A DNA stretch of 64,000 nucleotides from Geobacillus vulcani PSS1 (GTDB taxonomy: Bacteria; Bacillota; Bacilli; Bacillales; Anoxybacillaceae): NCBI RefSeq assembly GCF_000733845.1, contig NZ_JPOI01000001.1, positions 2,023,501-2,087,500 of the forward strand. Direction: 5' to 3'. This document shows positions 33,352 through 43,046 of this stretch, piece by piece; the stretch's first letter is position 1, and each line of letters opens with the position of its first letter. Made by a program: the position numbers and the translations under genes. The notes below the pieces were generated by a model that did not search any database, had not been told where the DNA came from, and saw nothing but the letters and a program-made list of their open reading frames with translations.

Positions 33352-34515
33352 TTGAAGCGAACAGCGTTCCTTATTGTCGGGCTGCTTTCTCTCTTTTTTT
33401 GTCCGTTGGTCGTACAAGCCGCAAGCGATGAACCATCGGTCAGCGAGCAGCTCGCTCAGCTCGATGTGAGCGATATCCGACGCTATTGGGAAACGATCGT
33501 CAGCGAGTACGGCGGATTTTTGCCGGAAAGCGAGAAAGGACCGCTCACCGATTTTTTAAGCGGCAGCAAGCAATGGTCGCCGGCCGAATGGCTGAAGGCG
33601 CTCGCCCGCTATTTGTTTTATGAACTGCAGGTGAACGGCAAATTGCTCGGCACACTCATTTTGCTTGCTGTCTTCAGCACGGTGCTGCAATCGCTGCAAA
33701 ATGCATTCGCCCAGCAGGAGGTAAGCAAAATCGCCCAAGCGGTCGTCTATATGGTGCTCTTGTTGATTGCCTTAAACAGCTTTCGTCTCGCGGCGGATTA
33801 TGCGCTTGAGGCGGTGCGGACGATGAGCCATTTCATCATTGCTCTCGTTCCACTGTTGCTCGCCCTGCTCGCCACTTCCGGCGGGGTCGCGTCGGCGGCG
33901 TTTTTCCACCCGATCATTTTGTTTGTGATGAACATCACCGGCACGGTCGTCGAATACGTCACCTTGCCGCTTTTGCTTCTGGCTGCGTTGCTTTCTGTCG
34001 TCAGCACGCTCAGCGACCGGTACAAGGCGACTCAGCTCGCCGATTTGCTCAACAAAGCGGCCCTCGGTTTGCTCGGCCTCATTTTGACTGTGTTTCTTGG
34101 CGTCATGTCCGTGCGCGGGGCAACAGCGGCTGTGGCGGACGGCGTGGCGCTCCGGGCGGCGAAATTTGTCACTGGCAATTTCATCCCGGTCGTCGGCAAG
34201 CTGTTCACCGATGCCGCCGATACGGTCGTTGCGGCCTCGATGCTGCTGAAAAATACCGTCGGATTGGTCGGGGCGGCGATTTTGTTAATGATCGCCATCT
34301 TTCCAGCGGTGAAAATTTTCACCATTGTCATCGTCTACAAGTTATCGGCTGCTGTTCTGCAGCCGCTTGGCGGCGGACCGGTGCTTTCGTGCCTTAACAT
34401 CATCGGCAAAAGCATCGCCTACGTGCTGGCGGCGCTGCTCATTGTGTCGCTCATGTTTTTCTTGAGCCTCACCGTCATGGTGATGGCCGGGAACATTACG
34501 ATGATGGTCCGCTAG
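33352..34515 (+). CDS. spoIIIAE: Stage III sporulation protein AE
   Basis: A 387-residue polytopic membrane protein with a cleavable-looking signal peptide (FLIVGLLSLFFCPLVVQAAS), an external region of about 70 residues and seven or so membrane helices. It is required for forespore gene expression after engulfment and is part of the SpoIIIA channel. The TTG start at 33352 lies 8 nt from AAGGGGGG. Confidence 0.93.
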   Translation: MKRTAFLIVGLLSLFFCPLVVQAASDEPSVSEQLAQLDVSDIRRYWETIVSEYGGFLPESEKGPLTDFLSGSKQWSPAEWLKALARYLFYELQVNGKLLGTLILLAVFSTVLQSLQNAFAQQEVSKIAQAVVYMVLLLIALNSFRLAADYALEAVRTMSHFIIALVPLLLALLATSGGVASAAFFHPIILFVMNITGTVVEYVTLPLLLLAALLSVVSTLSDRYKATQLADLLNKAALGLLGLILTVFLGVMSVRGATAAVADGVALRAAKFVTGNFIPVVGKLFTDAADTVVAASMLLKNTVGLVGAAILLMIAIFPAVKIFTIVIVYKLSAAVLQPLGGGPVLSCLNIIGKSIAYVLAALLIVSLMFFLSLTVMVMAGNITMMVR

Positions 34516-34525
34516 GAGGAGCGCT

Positions 34526-35137
34526 ATGCAGCTAGTCATTGAGTGGGGGACAAACATCATCTTGTTTTTGTTGTTTGCTGTCATCATCGATTTTTTGCTG
34601 CCGTCGGGGACGATGCAAAAATACGTGAAAATGGCTGTTGGGCTTATGCTCGTTCTGGTGATGCTCGCTCCGGTGCTCCGGCTCGCTTCCGTTGATCCCG
34701 AGCAGCTCATGGCGTCGGCGCTCGTCCATTTTTCCAACGGCCGTAAAGGAGAAGAGGCGATAAAAAATCAAATCGAACAGCAGAAAAAAGAAATACAAGC
34801 CTCGCAACGCGCATATATTTTAAAACAAATGGCTGTCCAGCTCGAAAACGATGCCAATGAGGAGTTGATGGAAAAGTATGGACTAAAAGCGGATGTCAAC
34901 GTTTACGCTAACCCAGGCGACGACTGGCGCATGCCGGATGACATCAAGACGATTGAGGTCGTTCTTTCGAAACAGAGGTCAGCTGGTTCGGTGGAACCGG
35001 TTGTCATCGATACGACGAAGCCGCCGGCTTTGCCGGAAGGCGATGCTTCGCTGGCAGAAGAGGTGCGCGCCTTTCTTGCCGGCCGATGGGAAATCGATGA
35101 AGATAAAATTCACGTGCAATTTAAAGGGAGGGAATAG
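34526..35137 (+). CDS. spoIIIAF: Stage III sporulation protein AF
   Basis: A 203-residue protein with two N-terminal membrane helices (IILFLLFAVIIDFLLPSG and VGLMLVLVMLAPVLRLA) and a soluble domain with the ring-building fold known for SpoIIIAF. The ATG follows GGAGGAGCG. It is packed within the operon between spoIIIAE and spoIIIAG. Confidence 0.92.
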   Translation: MQLVIEWGTNIILFLLFAVIIDFLLPSGTMQKYVKMAVGLMLVLVMLAPVLRLASVDPEQLMASALVHFSNGRKGEEAIKNQIEQQKKEIQASQRAYILKQMAVQLENDANEELMEKYGLKADVNVYANPGDDWRMPDDIKTIEVVLSKQRSAGSVEPVVIDTTKPPALPEGDASLAEEVRAFLAGRWEIDEDKIHVQFKGRE

Positions 35138-35144
35138 AGGGGGG

Positions 35145-35783
35145 ATGTTGCCGCTCATCAAACGGCTCTTTTCTCCATCGCCCAAAGACGGGCAAGGAGA
35201 AGGAGTACAGAAAAAATGGCCGTTTTCGTACGTCGTCGTCCTGTTGTTGGCCGGCGTCGCCTTGATGGCGGCAAGTCATTGGGCAAACAGCGGAAAGGAA
35301 GCCGAAGCGAAGCCTTCCACCAGGCAGCCGTCCGCTCCAGCCGAGCCGGCATTCCTGGCAAGCAAGGAAACGAAAGAGAAAGTGATCGCCGCCTATGAGG
35401 AGCGGTACGAAAAAGAATTGAAAGCCGCGCTTGAGGCGATCGAAGGGGTCGATGATGTCACTGTTGTTGTGAATCTCGATTCCACGGAGCTGAAACTGTA
35501 TGAGAAAAAGCGTTCGACCCAGCAGCAAACAACGGAAGAGAGCGACAAGGAAGGCGGGAAGCGGACGATCGAAAACGAGTCGACCAATGAAGAAGTGATC
35601 ATCATTCACAACGGCGAAGAAGAAACGCCGCTTGTCGTCGCCACGAAAAAGCCGGACATCCGTGGTGTGCTCGTTGTCGCCAAAGGGGCGGATAATTTGC
35701 AAATCAAAAAATGGATCGTCGAGGCGGTGACGCGCGTGTTAAACGTTCCGAGCTACCGCGTCGCTGTCTTGCCGAAAAAATGA
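35145..35783 (+). CDS. spoIIIAG: Stage III sporulation protein AG
   Basis: A 212-residue protein with one membrane helix (SYVVVLLLAGVALMAASHW) and an extracellular ring-building domain. It contains the acidic insert (KRSTQQQTTEESDKEGGK) typical of SpoIIIAG, which forms a large ring in the intermembrane space. The ATG at 35145 lies just after GAGGGGGG; the frame is open to 34893, within spoIIIAF, and is not used. Slightly shorter than the B. subtilis protein. Confidence 0.92.
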   Translation: MLPLIKRLFSPSPKDGQGEGVQKKWPFSYVVVLLLAGVALMAASHWANSGKEAEAKPSTRQPSAPAEPAFLASKETKEKVIAAYEERYEKELKAALEAIEGVDDVTVVVNLDSTELKLYEKKRSTQQQTTEESDKEGGKRTIENESTNEEVIIIHNGEEETPLVVATKKPDIRGVLVVAKGADNLQIKKWIVEAVTRVLNVPSYRVAVLPKK

Positions 35784-35805
35784 CCGGGTAAGGGGAGGAG
35801 TCGGC

Positions 35806-36357
35806 ATGTTGAAAAAACAAACCGTATGGTTGTTGACGATGTTGAGCTTGGTCGTTGTGTTGTCGGTCTATTACGTGACGGCGCCAAAAAACATGAACAA
35901 CAGCCCGGCATTTACCGCCAACGAGAAACCAGAAAAAACAACCGATCAGCCGAGCGTCGCCGTCGAAGAGGCGAAAAAACCGTCCGCATCTGGCGAAACG
36001 GGCGACGACTTGTTTACGGCGCTGCGCATGAAAATTGAGGATGAACGGAGCCGGCTGCGCGATGAACTGAACGCCATCGTCGCTTCAGCGAACGCGACGG
36101 CGGAAGAAAAGAATGAAGCGCTCGATAAAATTGAAAAATTGCAGGCATTGTCCGAAAAAGAAGCAACGTTGGAGACGCTCATCAAATCGAAAGGCGGTTA
36201 TGAAGACGTGCTCGTGCGCGCCGATGACAACCAAGTGCGCGTGACGATCAAAGCGAAACAAAGTTCAGCGAAATCAGCGAATGAAGTCATTCATATGGTG
36301 AAAAAAGAAATACCTGATGCTGAATACGTGACGGTTGAGTTTCAGCCGGCTGGATAA
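35806..36357 (+). CDS. spoIIIAH: Stage III sporulation protein AH
   Basis: A 183-residue protein with an N-terminal membrane helix (VWLLTMLSLVVVLSVYYV) and a YscJ/FliF-like ring-building domain. SpoIIIAH docks with forespore SpoIIQ across the septum. The ATG follows AGGGGAGGAG. Last gene of the operon, followed by a weak terminator. Confidence 0.94.
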   Translation: MLKKQTVWLLTMLSLVVVLSVYYVTAPKNMNNSPAFTANEKPEKTTDQPSVAVEEAKKPSASGETGDDLFTALRMKIEDERSRLRDELNAIVASANATAEEKNEALDKIEKLQALSEKEATLETLIKSKGGYEDVLVRADDNQVRVTIKAKQSSAKSANEVIHMVKKEIPDAEYVTVEFQPAG

Positions 36358-36360
36358 ACG

Positions 36361-36389
36361 CGCTGCTCGATAGGGCAGCTTCTTTTTTT
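36361..36389 (+). terminator. Terminator of the spoIIIA operon
   Basis: GCTGC/GCAGC hairpin followed by TTCTTTTTTT. The stem is short. Confidence 0.6.
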
Positions 36390-36402
36390 GCGGAAAAGTC
36401 TT

Positions 36403-36430
36403 TTGTTTGTCCTACGGTTGTGTGTATAAT
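36403..36430 (+). promoter_or_regulatory. Candidate sigma-A promoter of accBC
   Basis: Consensus -10 TATAAT (36425-36430), with a weak TTGTTT (36403-36408) 16 nt upstream. Located 72 nt before accB. No FapR site was recognised. Confidence 0.45.
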
Positions 36431-36501
36431 CGTTATGAACACGTTTGAGCACCGCCTGCCAGGAACGGGCTGCACGATACTTGGAGAAAGGTGTGAGATC
36501 G

Positions 36502-37035
36502 ATGAAAATTCAAGAGATCCGCGAATTGATCCGCTTGGTTGACCAGTCCTCGATCGACGAATTTGTATATGAGCAAGGCGAAACCAAAGTACATATGAAA
36601 AAAGGAACGAGTGCTGTTGCCGCTACACCGGCTGCGGCCGCCCAGACAGCGGTCGCACAGCCGGCGCCTGCCGCTTCGACGGCGGTGGAACCAGCTCCGG
36701 CAGCTGCTCCCGTTCAAGCGCCGGCCCCGGAAGCGCCGACTCCGAAAGCGGAAACGCCGGCGGTCAAAGAGGCAAAGCCAGCTGTTGAAAGCAATTTGCA
36801 TCAAATTACTTCGCCGATGGTCGGCACGTTCTACGCAGCGCCGGCGCCGGACAAGCCGCCGTATGTCAAACCGGGCGACAAAGTCAAAAAAGACACGGTC
36901 GTTTGCATCATTGAGGCGATGAAACTGTTTAACGAAATTGAAGCGGAAGTCGATGGCGAAATTGTCGAGGTGCTTGTGCAAAACGGCCAGCTCGTCGAAT
37001 ACGGCCAACCGTTGTTTTTAGTCAAGCCTGAATAA
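36502..37035 (+). CDS. accB: Acetyl-CoA carboxylase biotin carboxyl carrier protein
   Basis: A 177-residue BCCP. The N-terminal region ([20 protein letters not shown]) is followed by a long Ala/Pro linker (about residues 38-95) and the biotinyl domain, with biotinylated K141 in [11 protein letters not shown]. It carries the carboxyl group for malonyl-CoA synthesis. The ATG at 36502 follows GGAGAAAGG; the frame is open to 36445. Co-transcribed with accC 15 nt downstream. Confidence 0.95.
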   Translation: MKIQEIRELIRLVDQSSIDEFVYEQGETKVHMKKGTSAVAATPAAAAQTAVAQPAPAASTAVEPAPAAAPVQAPAPEAPTPKAETPAVKEAKPAVESNLHQITSPMVGTFYAAPAPDKPPYVKPGDKVKKDTVVCIIEAMKLFNEIEAEVDGEIVEVLVQNGQLVEYGQPLFLVKPE

Positions 37036-37050
37036 GGGAGAGAACGGACG

Positions 37051-38406
37051 ATGATCAAAAAAGTGTTGGTGGCGAACCGCGGAGAAATCGCCGTCCGCAT
37101 CATCCGCGCCTGCCGCGAGCTCGGCATTGAGACGGTCGCTGTCTTTTCGCAAGCCGACCGCGATGCCTTGCACGTGCAGTTGGCTGATGAGGCGTACTGC
37201 ATCGGGCCGACTGCTTCCAAAGACAGTTACTTAAACTTTACCAGCATTATGAGCGTCGCCACATTGACCGGTTGCGACGCCATTCATCCGGGATATGGGT
37301 TTTTAGCGGAAAACGAAGCGTTTGCCGAGCTGTGCCGCGAGTGTAATGTCACATTCATCGGCCCAAGTCCGGAAGCGATTGCAAAAATGGGCATTAAAGA
37401 CATCGCCCGTGAGACGATGCGCGAGGCGGGGGTGCCGATTGTGCCCGGGTCGCGCGGGGTTATCGAAAGCCTTGACGAGGCGCGGGCGATTGCCCAAGAG
37501 ATCGGCTATCCGGTCATCATCAAAGCGACGGCCGGAGGCGGCGGGAAAGGGATCCGTGTCGCCCGCAATGAAGACGAGCTCGTCAAAGGCATCAACATCA
37601 CCCAGCAGGAAGCGGCGACGGCGTTCGGCAACCCGGGCGTCTATATTGAAAAATATATCGAAGATTTCCGCCATGTTGAAATTCAAGTGCTTGCCGATTC
37701 GTACGGCAATACGATCCATCTTGGCGAGCGCGACTGCTCGATCCAACGCCGGCTGCAAAAACTCGTTGAAGAGGCGCCGTCACCGGCGCTTGATGACGAG
37801 ATGCGTCGGAAGATGGGCGAGGCGGCCGTCAAGGCGGCAAAAGCGGTCAACTACACCGGCGCCGGCACGGTTGAATTTATTTATGACCACCGGAACAAGC
37901 AATTTTACTTCATGGAGATGAATACGCGCATTCAAGTCGAGCATCCGGTCACCGAACTGATCACCGGCGTCGATTTGGTCAAGGAGCAAATCCGCATCGC
38001 CGCTGGCGAAAAGCTGTCGATCACCCAAGACGACGTTACGTTTAACGGTTGGGCGATCGAATGCCGCATCAATGCGGAAAATCCGGCGAAAAACTTTATG
38101 CCGTCGCCGGGGAAAATCGCCATGTACTTGCCGCCTGGGGGGCCGGGCGTGCGCGTCGATTCGGCCGCCTATCCAGGCTATACGATTCCGCCGTATTACG
38201 ATTCAATGATCGCCAAACTGATCGTTCACGCGCCGACGCGCGAGGAAGCGATCGCCCGCATGAAACGAGCGCTTTCGGAGTTTGTCATCGAAGGCATTCA
38301 TACGACGATTCCGTTTCACATAAAATTAATGGAACATGAAAAGTTCCAAAGCGGCGAGTTTAATACGAAGTTTTTGGAGTTATATGATATTATGAAGGCA
38401 GAATAG
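37051..38406 (+). CDS. accC: Acetyl-CoA carboxylase biotin carboxylase subunit
   Basis: A 451-residue ATP-grasp biotin carboxylase. Visible are [18 protein letters not shown] at the N terminus, the ATP-binding glycine loop [14 protein letters not shown], and the active-site [15 protein letters not shown] with its catalytic Glu and Arg. It carboxylates the biotin of AccB. The ATG follows AGGGAGAG. Directly followed by yqhY. Confidence 0.96.
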   Translation: MIKKVLVANRGEIAVRIIRACRELGIETVAVFSQADRDALHVQLADEAYCIGPTASKDSYLNFTSIMSVATLTGCDAIHPGYGFLAENEAFAELCRECNVTFIGPSPEAIAKMGIKDIARETMREAGVPIVPGSRGVIESLDEARAIAQEIGYPVIIKATAGGGGKGIRVARNEDELVKGINITQQEAATAFGNPGVYIEKYIEDFRHVEIQVLADSYGNTIHLGERDCSIQRRLQKLVEEAPSPALDDEMRRKMGEAAVKAAKAVNYTGAGTVEFIYDHRNKQFYFMEMNTRIQVEHPVTELITGVDLVKEQIRIAAGEKLSITQDDVTFNGWAIECRINAENPAKNFMPSPGKIAMYLPPGGPGVRVDSAAYPGYTIPPYYDSMIAKLIVHAPTREEAIARMKRALSEFVIEGIHTTIPFHIKLMEHEKFQSGEFNTKFLELYDIMKAE

Positions 38407-38416
38407 GAGGTGCCTT

Positions 38417-38818
38417 ATGTCTGAGCATGTCTTTGAGACAGAACAAGCGTATCCGGCGCTCGGCAAGGTGGAAATTGCACCGGAAGTGATCGAGGTGATC
38501 GCAGGCATTGCCGCATCAGAGGTCGACGGCATCGCGCAAATGCGCGGCAATTTTGCCGCCGGCGTCGCCGAGCGGTTTGGAAAGAAACACCATGGAAAAG
38601 GCGTCAAGGTTGATTTGCGCGACGACGGCGTCGTCATCGATCTTTATTGCCTCGTCCAGTTTGGCGCATCGATTCCGAACGTGGCGAAAAAGGTGCAGGA
38701 AAATGTGCGCCAGGCGCTTTGGAACATGACCGGCCTCGAGGCGAGCGAAGTGAACGTTCATATCGTCGGCGTCCAGTTTGAGGGCGGCAAGCAGGAACAA
38801 GGTGTGGTCGAACAGTGA
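38417..38818 (+). CDS. yqhY: YqhY, Asp23/Gls24 family protein
   Basis: A 133-residue Asp23 (DUF322) protein: LGKVEIAPEVIEVIAGIAASEVDGI near the start and RQALWNMTGLEASEVNVHIVGVQF near the end. It lies 10 nt after accC, an arrangement conserved across Bacillota and suggesting a role in adjusting acetyl-CoA carboxylase or fatty-acid synthesis; in B. subtilis yqhY mutants acquire acc suppressors. The ATG follows GGAGGTG. A terminator follows. Confidence 0.9.
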   Translation: MSEHVFETEQAYPALGKVEIAPEVIEVIAGIAASEVDGIAQMRGNFAAGVAERFGKKHHGKGVKVDLRDDGVVIDLYCLVQFGASIPNVAKKVQENVRQALWNMTGLEASEVNVHIVGVQFEGGKQEQGVVEQ

Positions 38819-38824
38819 TCTCGC

Positions 38825-38856
38825 AAGGCAGCTGCTTTTTCGGCGGCTGCCTTTTT
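38825..38856 (+). terminator. Terminator after yqhY
   Basis: Stem AAGGCAGCTGC (38825-38835) / GCGGCTGCCTT (38843-38853) with a TTTTTCG loop and a T-run. It separates accBC-yqhY from nusB. Confidence 0.85.
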
Positions 38857-39010
38857 GTTTTTTTGGCCAAAGTTTGTTATTGTAATGAACGAGGCCGTTG
38901 TGGCGCAGCCAACGGCAGCGCAAATGATTTGTGGGAAAAGGCTGGCTTTTTCCGAAAAATATGATATGATTTCATTGTGAATGTTCGTTTTTTTGGAAAG
39001 GGGGACCGCC

Positions 39011-39403
39011 ATGAAGCGGCATGAAGCACGGGAAAAGGCGCTGCAGGCGCTGTTTCAAATCGATGTCGGACGCATTCCTCCAGATGAGGCGCTCCACAAT
39101 ATCACGGGCGGCGGCGACATCGACCCGTTTTTGCGCCAGCTCGTCTTTGGCGTCGTCGAGCATCAGGAGGAGATTGACGAGCTGTTGCGCGCCAATTTGG
39201 AAAAATGGACGCTGGAACGCGTCGCCAACGTTGACCGCGCCATTTTGCGCATGGCGACGTACGAGATGAAATACGCCGATGATGTGCCGGTAAGCGTCAG
39301 CCTCGATGAGGCGGTCGAGCTGGCGAAAAAATTCGGCGATTGGAAATCCGGAAGTTTTGTCAACGGCGTGCTTTCGAAAGTGAAGGCGGCGCTGCAAAAA
39401 TAA
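39011..39403 (+). CDS. nusB: Transcription antitermination factor NusB
   Basis: A 130-residue all-helical NusB, which binds boxA RNA with S10 for rRNA antitermination. [18 protein letters not shown] and the C-terminal [24 protein letters not shown] are family motifs. The ATG at 39011 follows AAAGGGGG; the frame opens at 38981. First gene of a long housekeeping run extending to recN. TATGAT repeats at 38960-38970 may be its -10. Confidence 0.94.
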   Translation: MKRHEAREKALQALFQIDVGRIPPDEALHNITGGGDIDPFLRQLVFGVVEHQEEIDELLRANLEKWTLERVANVDRAILRMATYEMKYADDVPVSVSLDEAVELAKKFGDWKSGSFVNGVLSKVKAALQK

Positions 39404-39462
39404 AACCGGCTGCATCGCGGGCGGATATCGAACGATGAACGAGGAGAGGGGAACGAAACACG

Positions 39463-40317
39463 ATGACAGCACAAATCATTAGCGGAACGGAGATGGCGAG
39501 AACGATTCGCGCCGCATTGGCGGGTGAAGCCGCACAGTTGAAAGCGGACGGCATTGAGCCGGGGCTGGCCGTCATTCTAGTCGGCGACGATCCGGCGTCG
39601 CATTCGTATGTAAAAGGAAAACAAAAAGCGTGCGCCGAGGTCGGCATTCGCTCGTTCCTTTACACGTTTCCGGCGGCGGTCGACGAAGAAACGCTGCTGG
39701 CCAAAATCCGAGAGTTAAACGTCGATCCAGCGGTGCACGGCATTTTAGTGCAGCTGCCGCTGCCGGATCACATTTGTGAATGGTCGGTTATTGAAACGAT
39801 CGCACCGGAAAAAGATGTCGATGGGTTTCACCCGATCAATGTCGGAAAAATGATGATCGGCCAACGGGCGTTTCTCCCGTGCACTCCGCATGGCATTTTA
39901 GTGATGGTGCAATCGGCCGGCATTGACATCGCCGGCAAGCACGTTGTCGTCGTCGGCCGAAGCAACATCGTCGGCAAACCAGTTGGCCAGCTGTTTTTGC
40001 GCGAACATGCCACCGTCACCTACACTCACTCGAAAACGCCGGATTTGGCCGCCATCACTCGGCAGGCGGACATTTTGATCGTCGCTGTCGGCAAGGCGCG
40101 CCTCATTGGCCCGGAACACATCAAACCCGGGGCGGTCGTCATCGACGTCGGCGTCAACCGGCTTGAGAATGGCAAATTGTGCGGCGATGTCGATTTTGAT
40201 GCGGTGAAAGAAGTGGCTGGCTATATTACGCCGGTGCCGGGCGGAGTCGGGCCGATGACGATTACGATGCTCTTGCACAACACGATGGAAGCGGCCCGGC
40301 AGCTGGCTGCAAAGTGA
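39463..40317 (+). CDS. folD: FolD bifunctional methylene-THF dehydrogenase/cyclohydrolase
   Basis: A 284-residue enzyme that interconverts 5,10-methylene-THF and 10-formyl-THF. Motifs: SHSYVKGKQKACAEVGI (catalytic Lys and Tyr), QLPLPDHI, and the NADP-binding GRSNIVGKPVGQLF. It can use the methylene-THF produced by the glycine cleavage system encoded in this window. The ATG follows GAGGAGAGGGG. Confidence 0.95.
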   Translation: MTAQIISGTEMARTIRAALAGEAAQLKADGIEPGLAVILVGDDPASHSYVKGKQKACAEVGIRSFLYTFPAAVDEETLLAKIRELNVDPAVHGILVQLPLPDHICEWSVIETIAPEKDVDGFHPINVGKMMIGQRAFLPCTPHGILVMVQSAGIDIAGKHVVVVGRSNIVGKPVGQLFLREHATVTYTHSKTPDLAAITRQADILIVAVGKARLIGPEHIKPGAVVIDVGVNRLENGKLCGDVDFDAVKEVAGYITPVPGGVGPMTITMLLHNTMEAARQLAAK

Positions 40318-40329
40318 GGGCAAGGATCA

Positions 40330-41676
40330 GTGGAAGTCAAATATGTGACGGTCGGGGCGTTGACGAAGTACATCAAACGCAAGTTCGATGTCGATCCGCA
40401 TTTGCGCGATCTATGGGTGAAGGGCGAAATTTCGAACTTTAAGCAGCATTCGCGCGGTCATATGTATTTTACGTTGAAAGACAGCCAAGGGCGCATTGCC
40501 GCCGTCATGTTTGCCGGCTACAACCAACATTTGCCGTTTCGTCCTGAAGACGGGATGAACGTGCTGGCGCGCGGGGAAATTTCCGTCTATGAACCGAACG
40601 GCAACTATCAGCTTTATGTCAAAGAAATGCAGCCGGAAGGCGTCGGAAGCCTCTATTTAGCCTACGAACAGCTGAAGCAACGGCTCGAAGCGGAAGGGCT
40701 GTTTTCCCCAGTCCATAAAAAGCCGCTTCCGGCCTTTCCTCGTTGCATCGGCGTTGTCACATCACCGACTGGAGCGGCGGTGCGCGATATTATGACGACG
40801 ATTCGCCGCCGCTATCCGCTTGCCAAAGTCATTTTGTTTCCAGCGCTCGTTCAAGGGGACGGGGCGGCGCTGTCGATCGTGCGTGCCATCGAGCGGGCGA
40901 ATGCGTTCGGAGAGGTGGATGTGCTGATTGTCGGCCGAGGCGGCGGCTCGATCGAAGAACTTTGGGCGTTCAATGAAGAAATCGTCGCCCGCGCCATCTT
41001 TGCCTCAAAAATTCCGATTATTTCCGCTGTCGGCCATGAAACGGATTTTACGATTGCCGATTTTGTCGCCGATTTGCGGGCGCCGACGCCGACGGCAGCA
41101 GCCGAGATGGCGGCGCCGCATGTTGGGGAGCTCGCTGAGCGGCTCGCCGAGCGGAAATGGCGGCTTATCCGCGCCATGAAAGAGCGGCTTGCCGCCGAGC
41201 AGGAGAAGCTCCGCCGTCTGCAGGCATCGTATGCCTTTCGTTATCCGGAACGGCTTTACGAACAAAAAGAGCAGCAGCTTGATGCGCTGCTTGAGCGGCT
41301 TGGCCGCAGCCGTGAGCGGCTTGTAGATCAACAGCGCCAGCGGTTGCATGAGCTTGATATGAGACTATGGCGGCATCATCCGGCCGCAGAGTTTGAGCGG
41401 ATGAAAGAACGGCAAAAGGCGGCCGCCAACGCGCTGGAAAAAGCGGTGCGCACCGTGTTGGAGCGCCATCGGTTCCGCTTTTGCGCCAACGTTGCGCGTC
41501 TTGAAGCGCTCAGTCCGCTTCGCATCATGGAGCGCGGCTACAGCCTCGTATATAACGAGCACGGCGAGCTTGTGAAACGAATCGGGCAGCTTCGGGTCGG
41601 TGAACATCTTTCCGTCCAAGTTCAAGATGGACGAGTTCGTTGCCAAGTGACGGGAGTGAAGGAGAGTACGGTATGA
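40330..41676 (+). CDS. xseA: Exodeoxyribonuclease VII large subunit
   Basis: A 448-residue protein with an N-terminal OB fold ([25 protein letters not shown]), the catalytic core ([59 protein letters not shown]) and a long coiled-coil C terminus that binds the small subunits. It degrades single-stranded DNA in both directions. GTG start at 40330. Overlaps xseB by 4 nt. Confidence 0.95.
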   Translation: MEVKYVTVGALTKYIKRKFDVDPHLRDLWVKGEISNFKQHSRGHMYFTLKDSQGRIAAVMFAGYNQHLPFRPEDGMNVLARGEISVYEPNGNYQLYVKEMQPEGVGSLYLAYEQLKQRLEAEGLFSPVHKKPLPAFPRCIGVVTSPTGAAVRDIMTTIRRRYPLAKVILFPALVQGDGAALSIVRAIERANAFGEVDVLIVGRGGGSIEELWAFNEEIVARAIFASKIPIISAVGHETDFTIADFVADLRAPTPTAAAEMAAPHVGELAERLAERKWRLIRAMKERLAAEQEKLRRLQASYAFRYPERLYEQKEQQLDALLERLGRSRERLVDQQRQRLHELDMRLWRHHPAAEFERMKERQKAAANALEKAVRTVLERHRFRFCANVARLEALSPLRIMERGYSLVYNEHGELVKRIGQLRVGEHLSVQVQDGRVRCQVTGVKESTV

Positions 41677-41903
41677 GTGAAGAAAAAGAGATGACGTTTG
41701 AAGAGGCGATGAAAAGACTGGAGAAAATTGTCGAAAAGCTCGAGGAAGGGAACGTGCCGCTTGAGGAGGCGATCGCCTTCTTCCAAGAAGGCATAAAACT
41801 ATCCAAGCTTTGCCATGATAAATTGCAGCATGTGGAGAAACAGTTGGAGTACATGCTCCGGGAAGACGGCGAGCTTGTCCCTTTTTCGCCGGAGGAGGAG
41901 TGA
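41673..41903 (+). CDS. xseB: Exodeoxyribonuclease VII small subunit
   Basis: A 76-residue helical protein ([20 protein letters not shown] then [22 protein letters not shown]), full length for XseB. Several copies bind the XseA coiled coil. The ATG at 41673 overlaps the xseA stop (ATGA) and follows AAGGAGA; the longer frame from 41640 is discarded. Confidence 0.94.
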   Translation: MSEEKEMTFEEAMKRLEKIVEKLEEGNVPLEEAIAFFQEGIKLSKLCHDKLQHVEKQLEYMLREDGELVPFSPEEE

Positions 41904-41906
41904 CAG

Positions 41907-42800
41907 GTGGCGCAGCTTTCGGTTGAACAGTTTCTCAACGAACAAAAACGGGCCGTCGAGGCGGCGCTTTCTTACTATATGGCGCGGCTTCGTGGACCGG
42001 AGACGCTGAAAAAGGCGATGTCCTACTCGCTGGAGGCCGGCGGCAAACGCATTCGCCCGCTTTTGTTGCTGGCGACGGTCCAAGCGCTTGGCAAAGACCC
42101 GGCGATCGGCCTGCCGGTCGCTTGCGCCATTGAAATGATCCATACGTACTCGCTCATTCACGATGATTTGCCAAGCATGGACAACGATGATCTGCGGCGC
42201 GGCAAACCGACGAACCATAAAGTGTTCGGTGAGGCGATGGCCATTTTGGCCGGCGACGCTTTGTTGACGTATGCCTTTCAGCTGATCGCCGAAATCGATG
42301 ATGATCGCGTGCCGCCTTCCGTCCGGCTGCAGCTTATCGAACAGCTGGCGAAAGCGGCCGGACCGGAAGGCATGGTTGCTGGACAGGCGGCTGATATGGA
42401 GGCGGAAGGAAAAACGCTGGCGCTGGCGGAACTGGAATACATCCACCGCCATAAGACGGGAAAAATGCTGCAATACAGCGTGCACGCCGGCGCCCTGCTC
42501 GGCGGCGCCGACGACCGGCAGATGCGCGAGCTCGATGAGTTTGCTGCTCATTTAGGTCTCGCCTTTCAAATTCGCGACGATATTTTGGACATTGAAGGGA
42601 CCGAAGAGAAAATCGGCAAGCGAGTCGGCAGCGACCACGATAACAAGAAAGCAACGTATCCGGCGCTGCTCTCGCTTGATGGCGCCAGAGAGAAGCTGAC
42701 GTTTCATATTGATGCTGCGAAGCGCTATTTGCGGCAGGCTGGGGTGGATGGTGCTGCCCTTGCCTACATTTGCGAGCTTGTCGCGGTCCGCGACCATTGA
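41907..42800 (+). CDS. ispA: Farnesyl diphosphate synthase
   Basis: A 297-residue short-chain prenyltransferase making farnesyl diphosphate for menaquinone, undecaprenyl and other isoprenoids. First Asp-rich motif DDLPSMDNDD, second RDDILD. Many stretches are the same as I recall for the well-studied G. stearothermophilus FPP synthase, supporting the genus call. GTG start at 41907 after GGAGGAG. Neighbour dxs supplies the precursor pathway. Confidence 0.95.
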   Translation: MAQLSVEQFLNEQKRAVEAALSYYMARLRGPETLKKAMSYSLEAGGKRIRPLLLLATVQALGKDPAIGLPVACAIEMIHTYSLIHDDLPSMDNDDLRRGKPTNHKVFGEAMAILAGDALLTYAFQLIAEIDDDRVPPSVRLQLIEQLAKAAGPEGMVAGQAADMEAEGKTLALAELEYIHRHKTGKMLQYSVHAGALLGGADDRQMRELDEFAAHLGLAFQIRDDILDIEGTEEKIGKRVGSDHDNKKATYPALLSLDGAREKLTFHIDAAKRYLRQAGVDGAALAYICELVAVRDH

Positions 42801-42976
42801 TGGGGGCGGCGGCCTCTTGTTCCCGTTGTTCGCTTTCCTTCGGGGCGGAGGCGGCCCTGTTTTTTTGATTGTTTTCCGCCGGGCGGCCGCCACAAGTTTT
42901 CTATCCATCACGAGCCGCATTCTAGTGGTGACGGGCTGCGTTGGCGGGGAAAGTCGATTTTTCGCGCCGGATCATG

Positions 42977-42982
42977 TATAAT
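42977..42982 (+). promoter_or_regulatory. Possible -10 element upstream of dxs
   Basis: A consensus TATAAT with no convincing -35 (TCGATT 17 nt upstream). It lies in the 246-nt gap between ispA and dxs, which in B. subtilis is much shorter. The rest of that gap is GC-rich without a recognisable gene. Confidence 0.35.
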
Positions 42983-43046
42983 AATACTACCTGTGATGGA
43001 GGAGAACCGGCTCGGAAAACGACGAAATGAAAGCGAGTGATCTTCG

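Noticed and set aside
34893..35144. N-terminal extension of SpoIIIAG
   Set aside because: This part of the open frame lies within spoIIIAF; a ribosome site and family-like N terminus occur at 35145.
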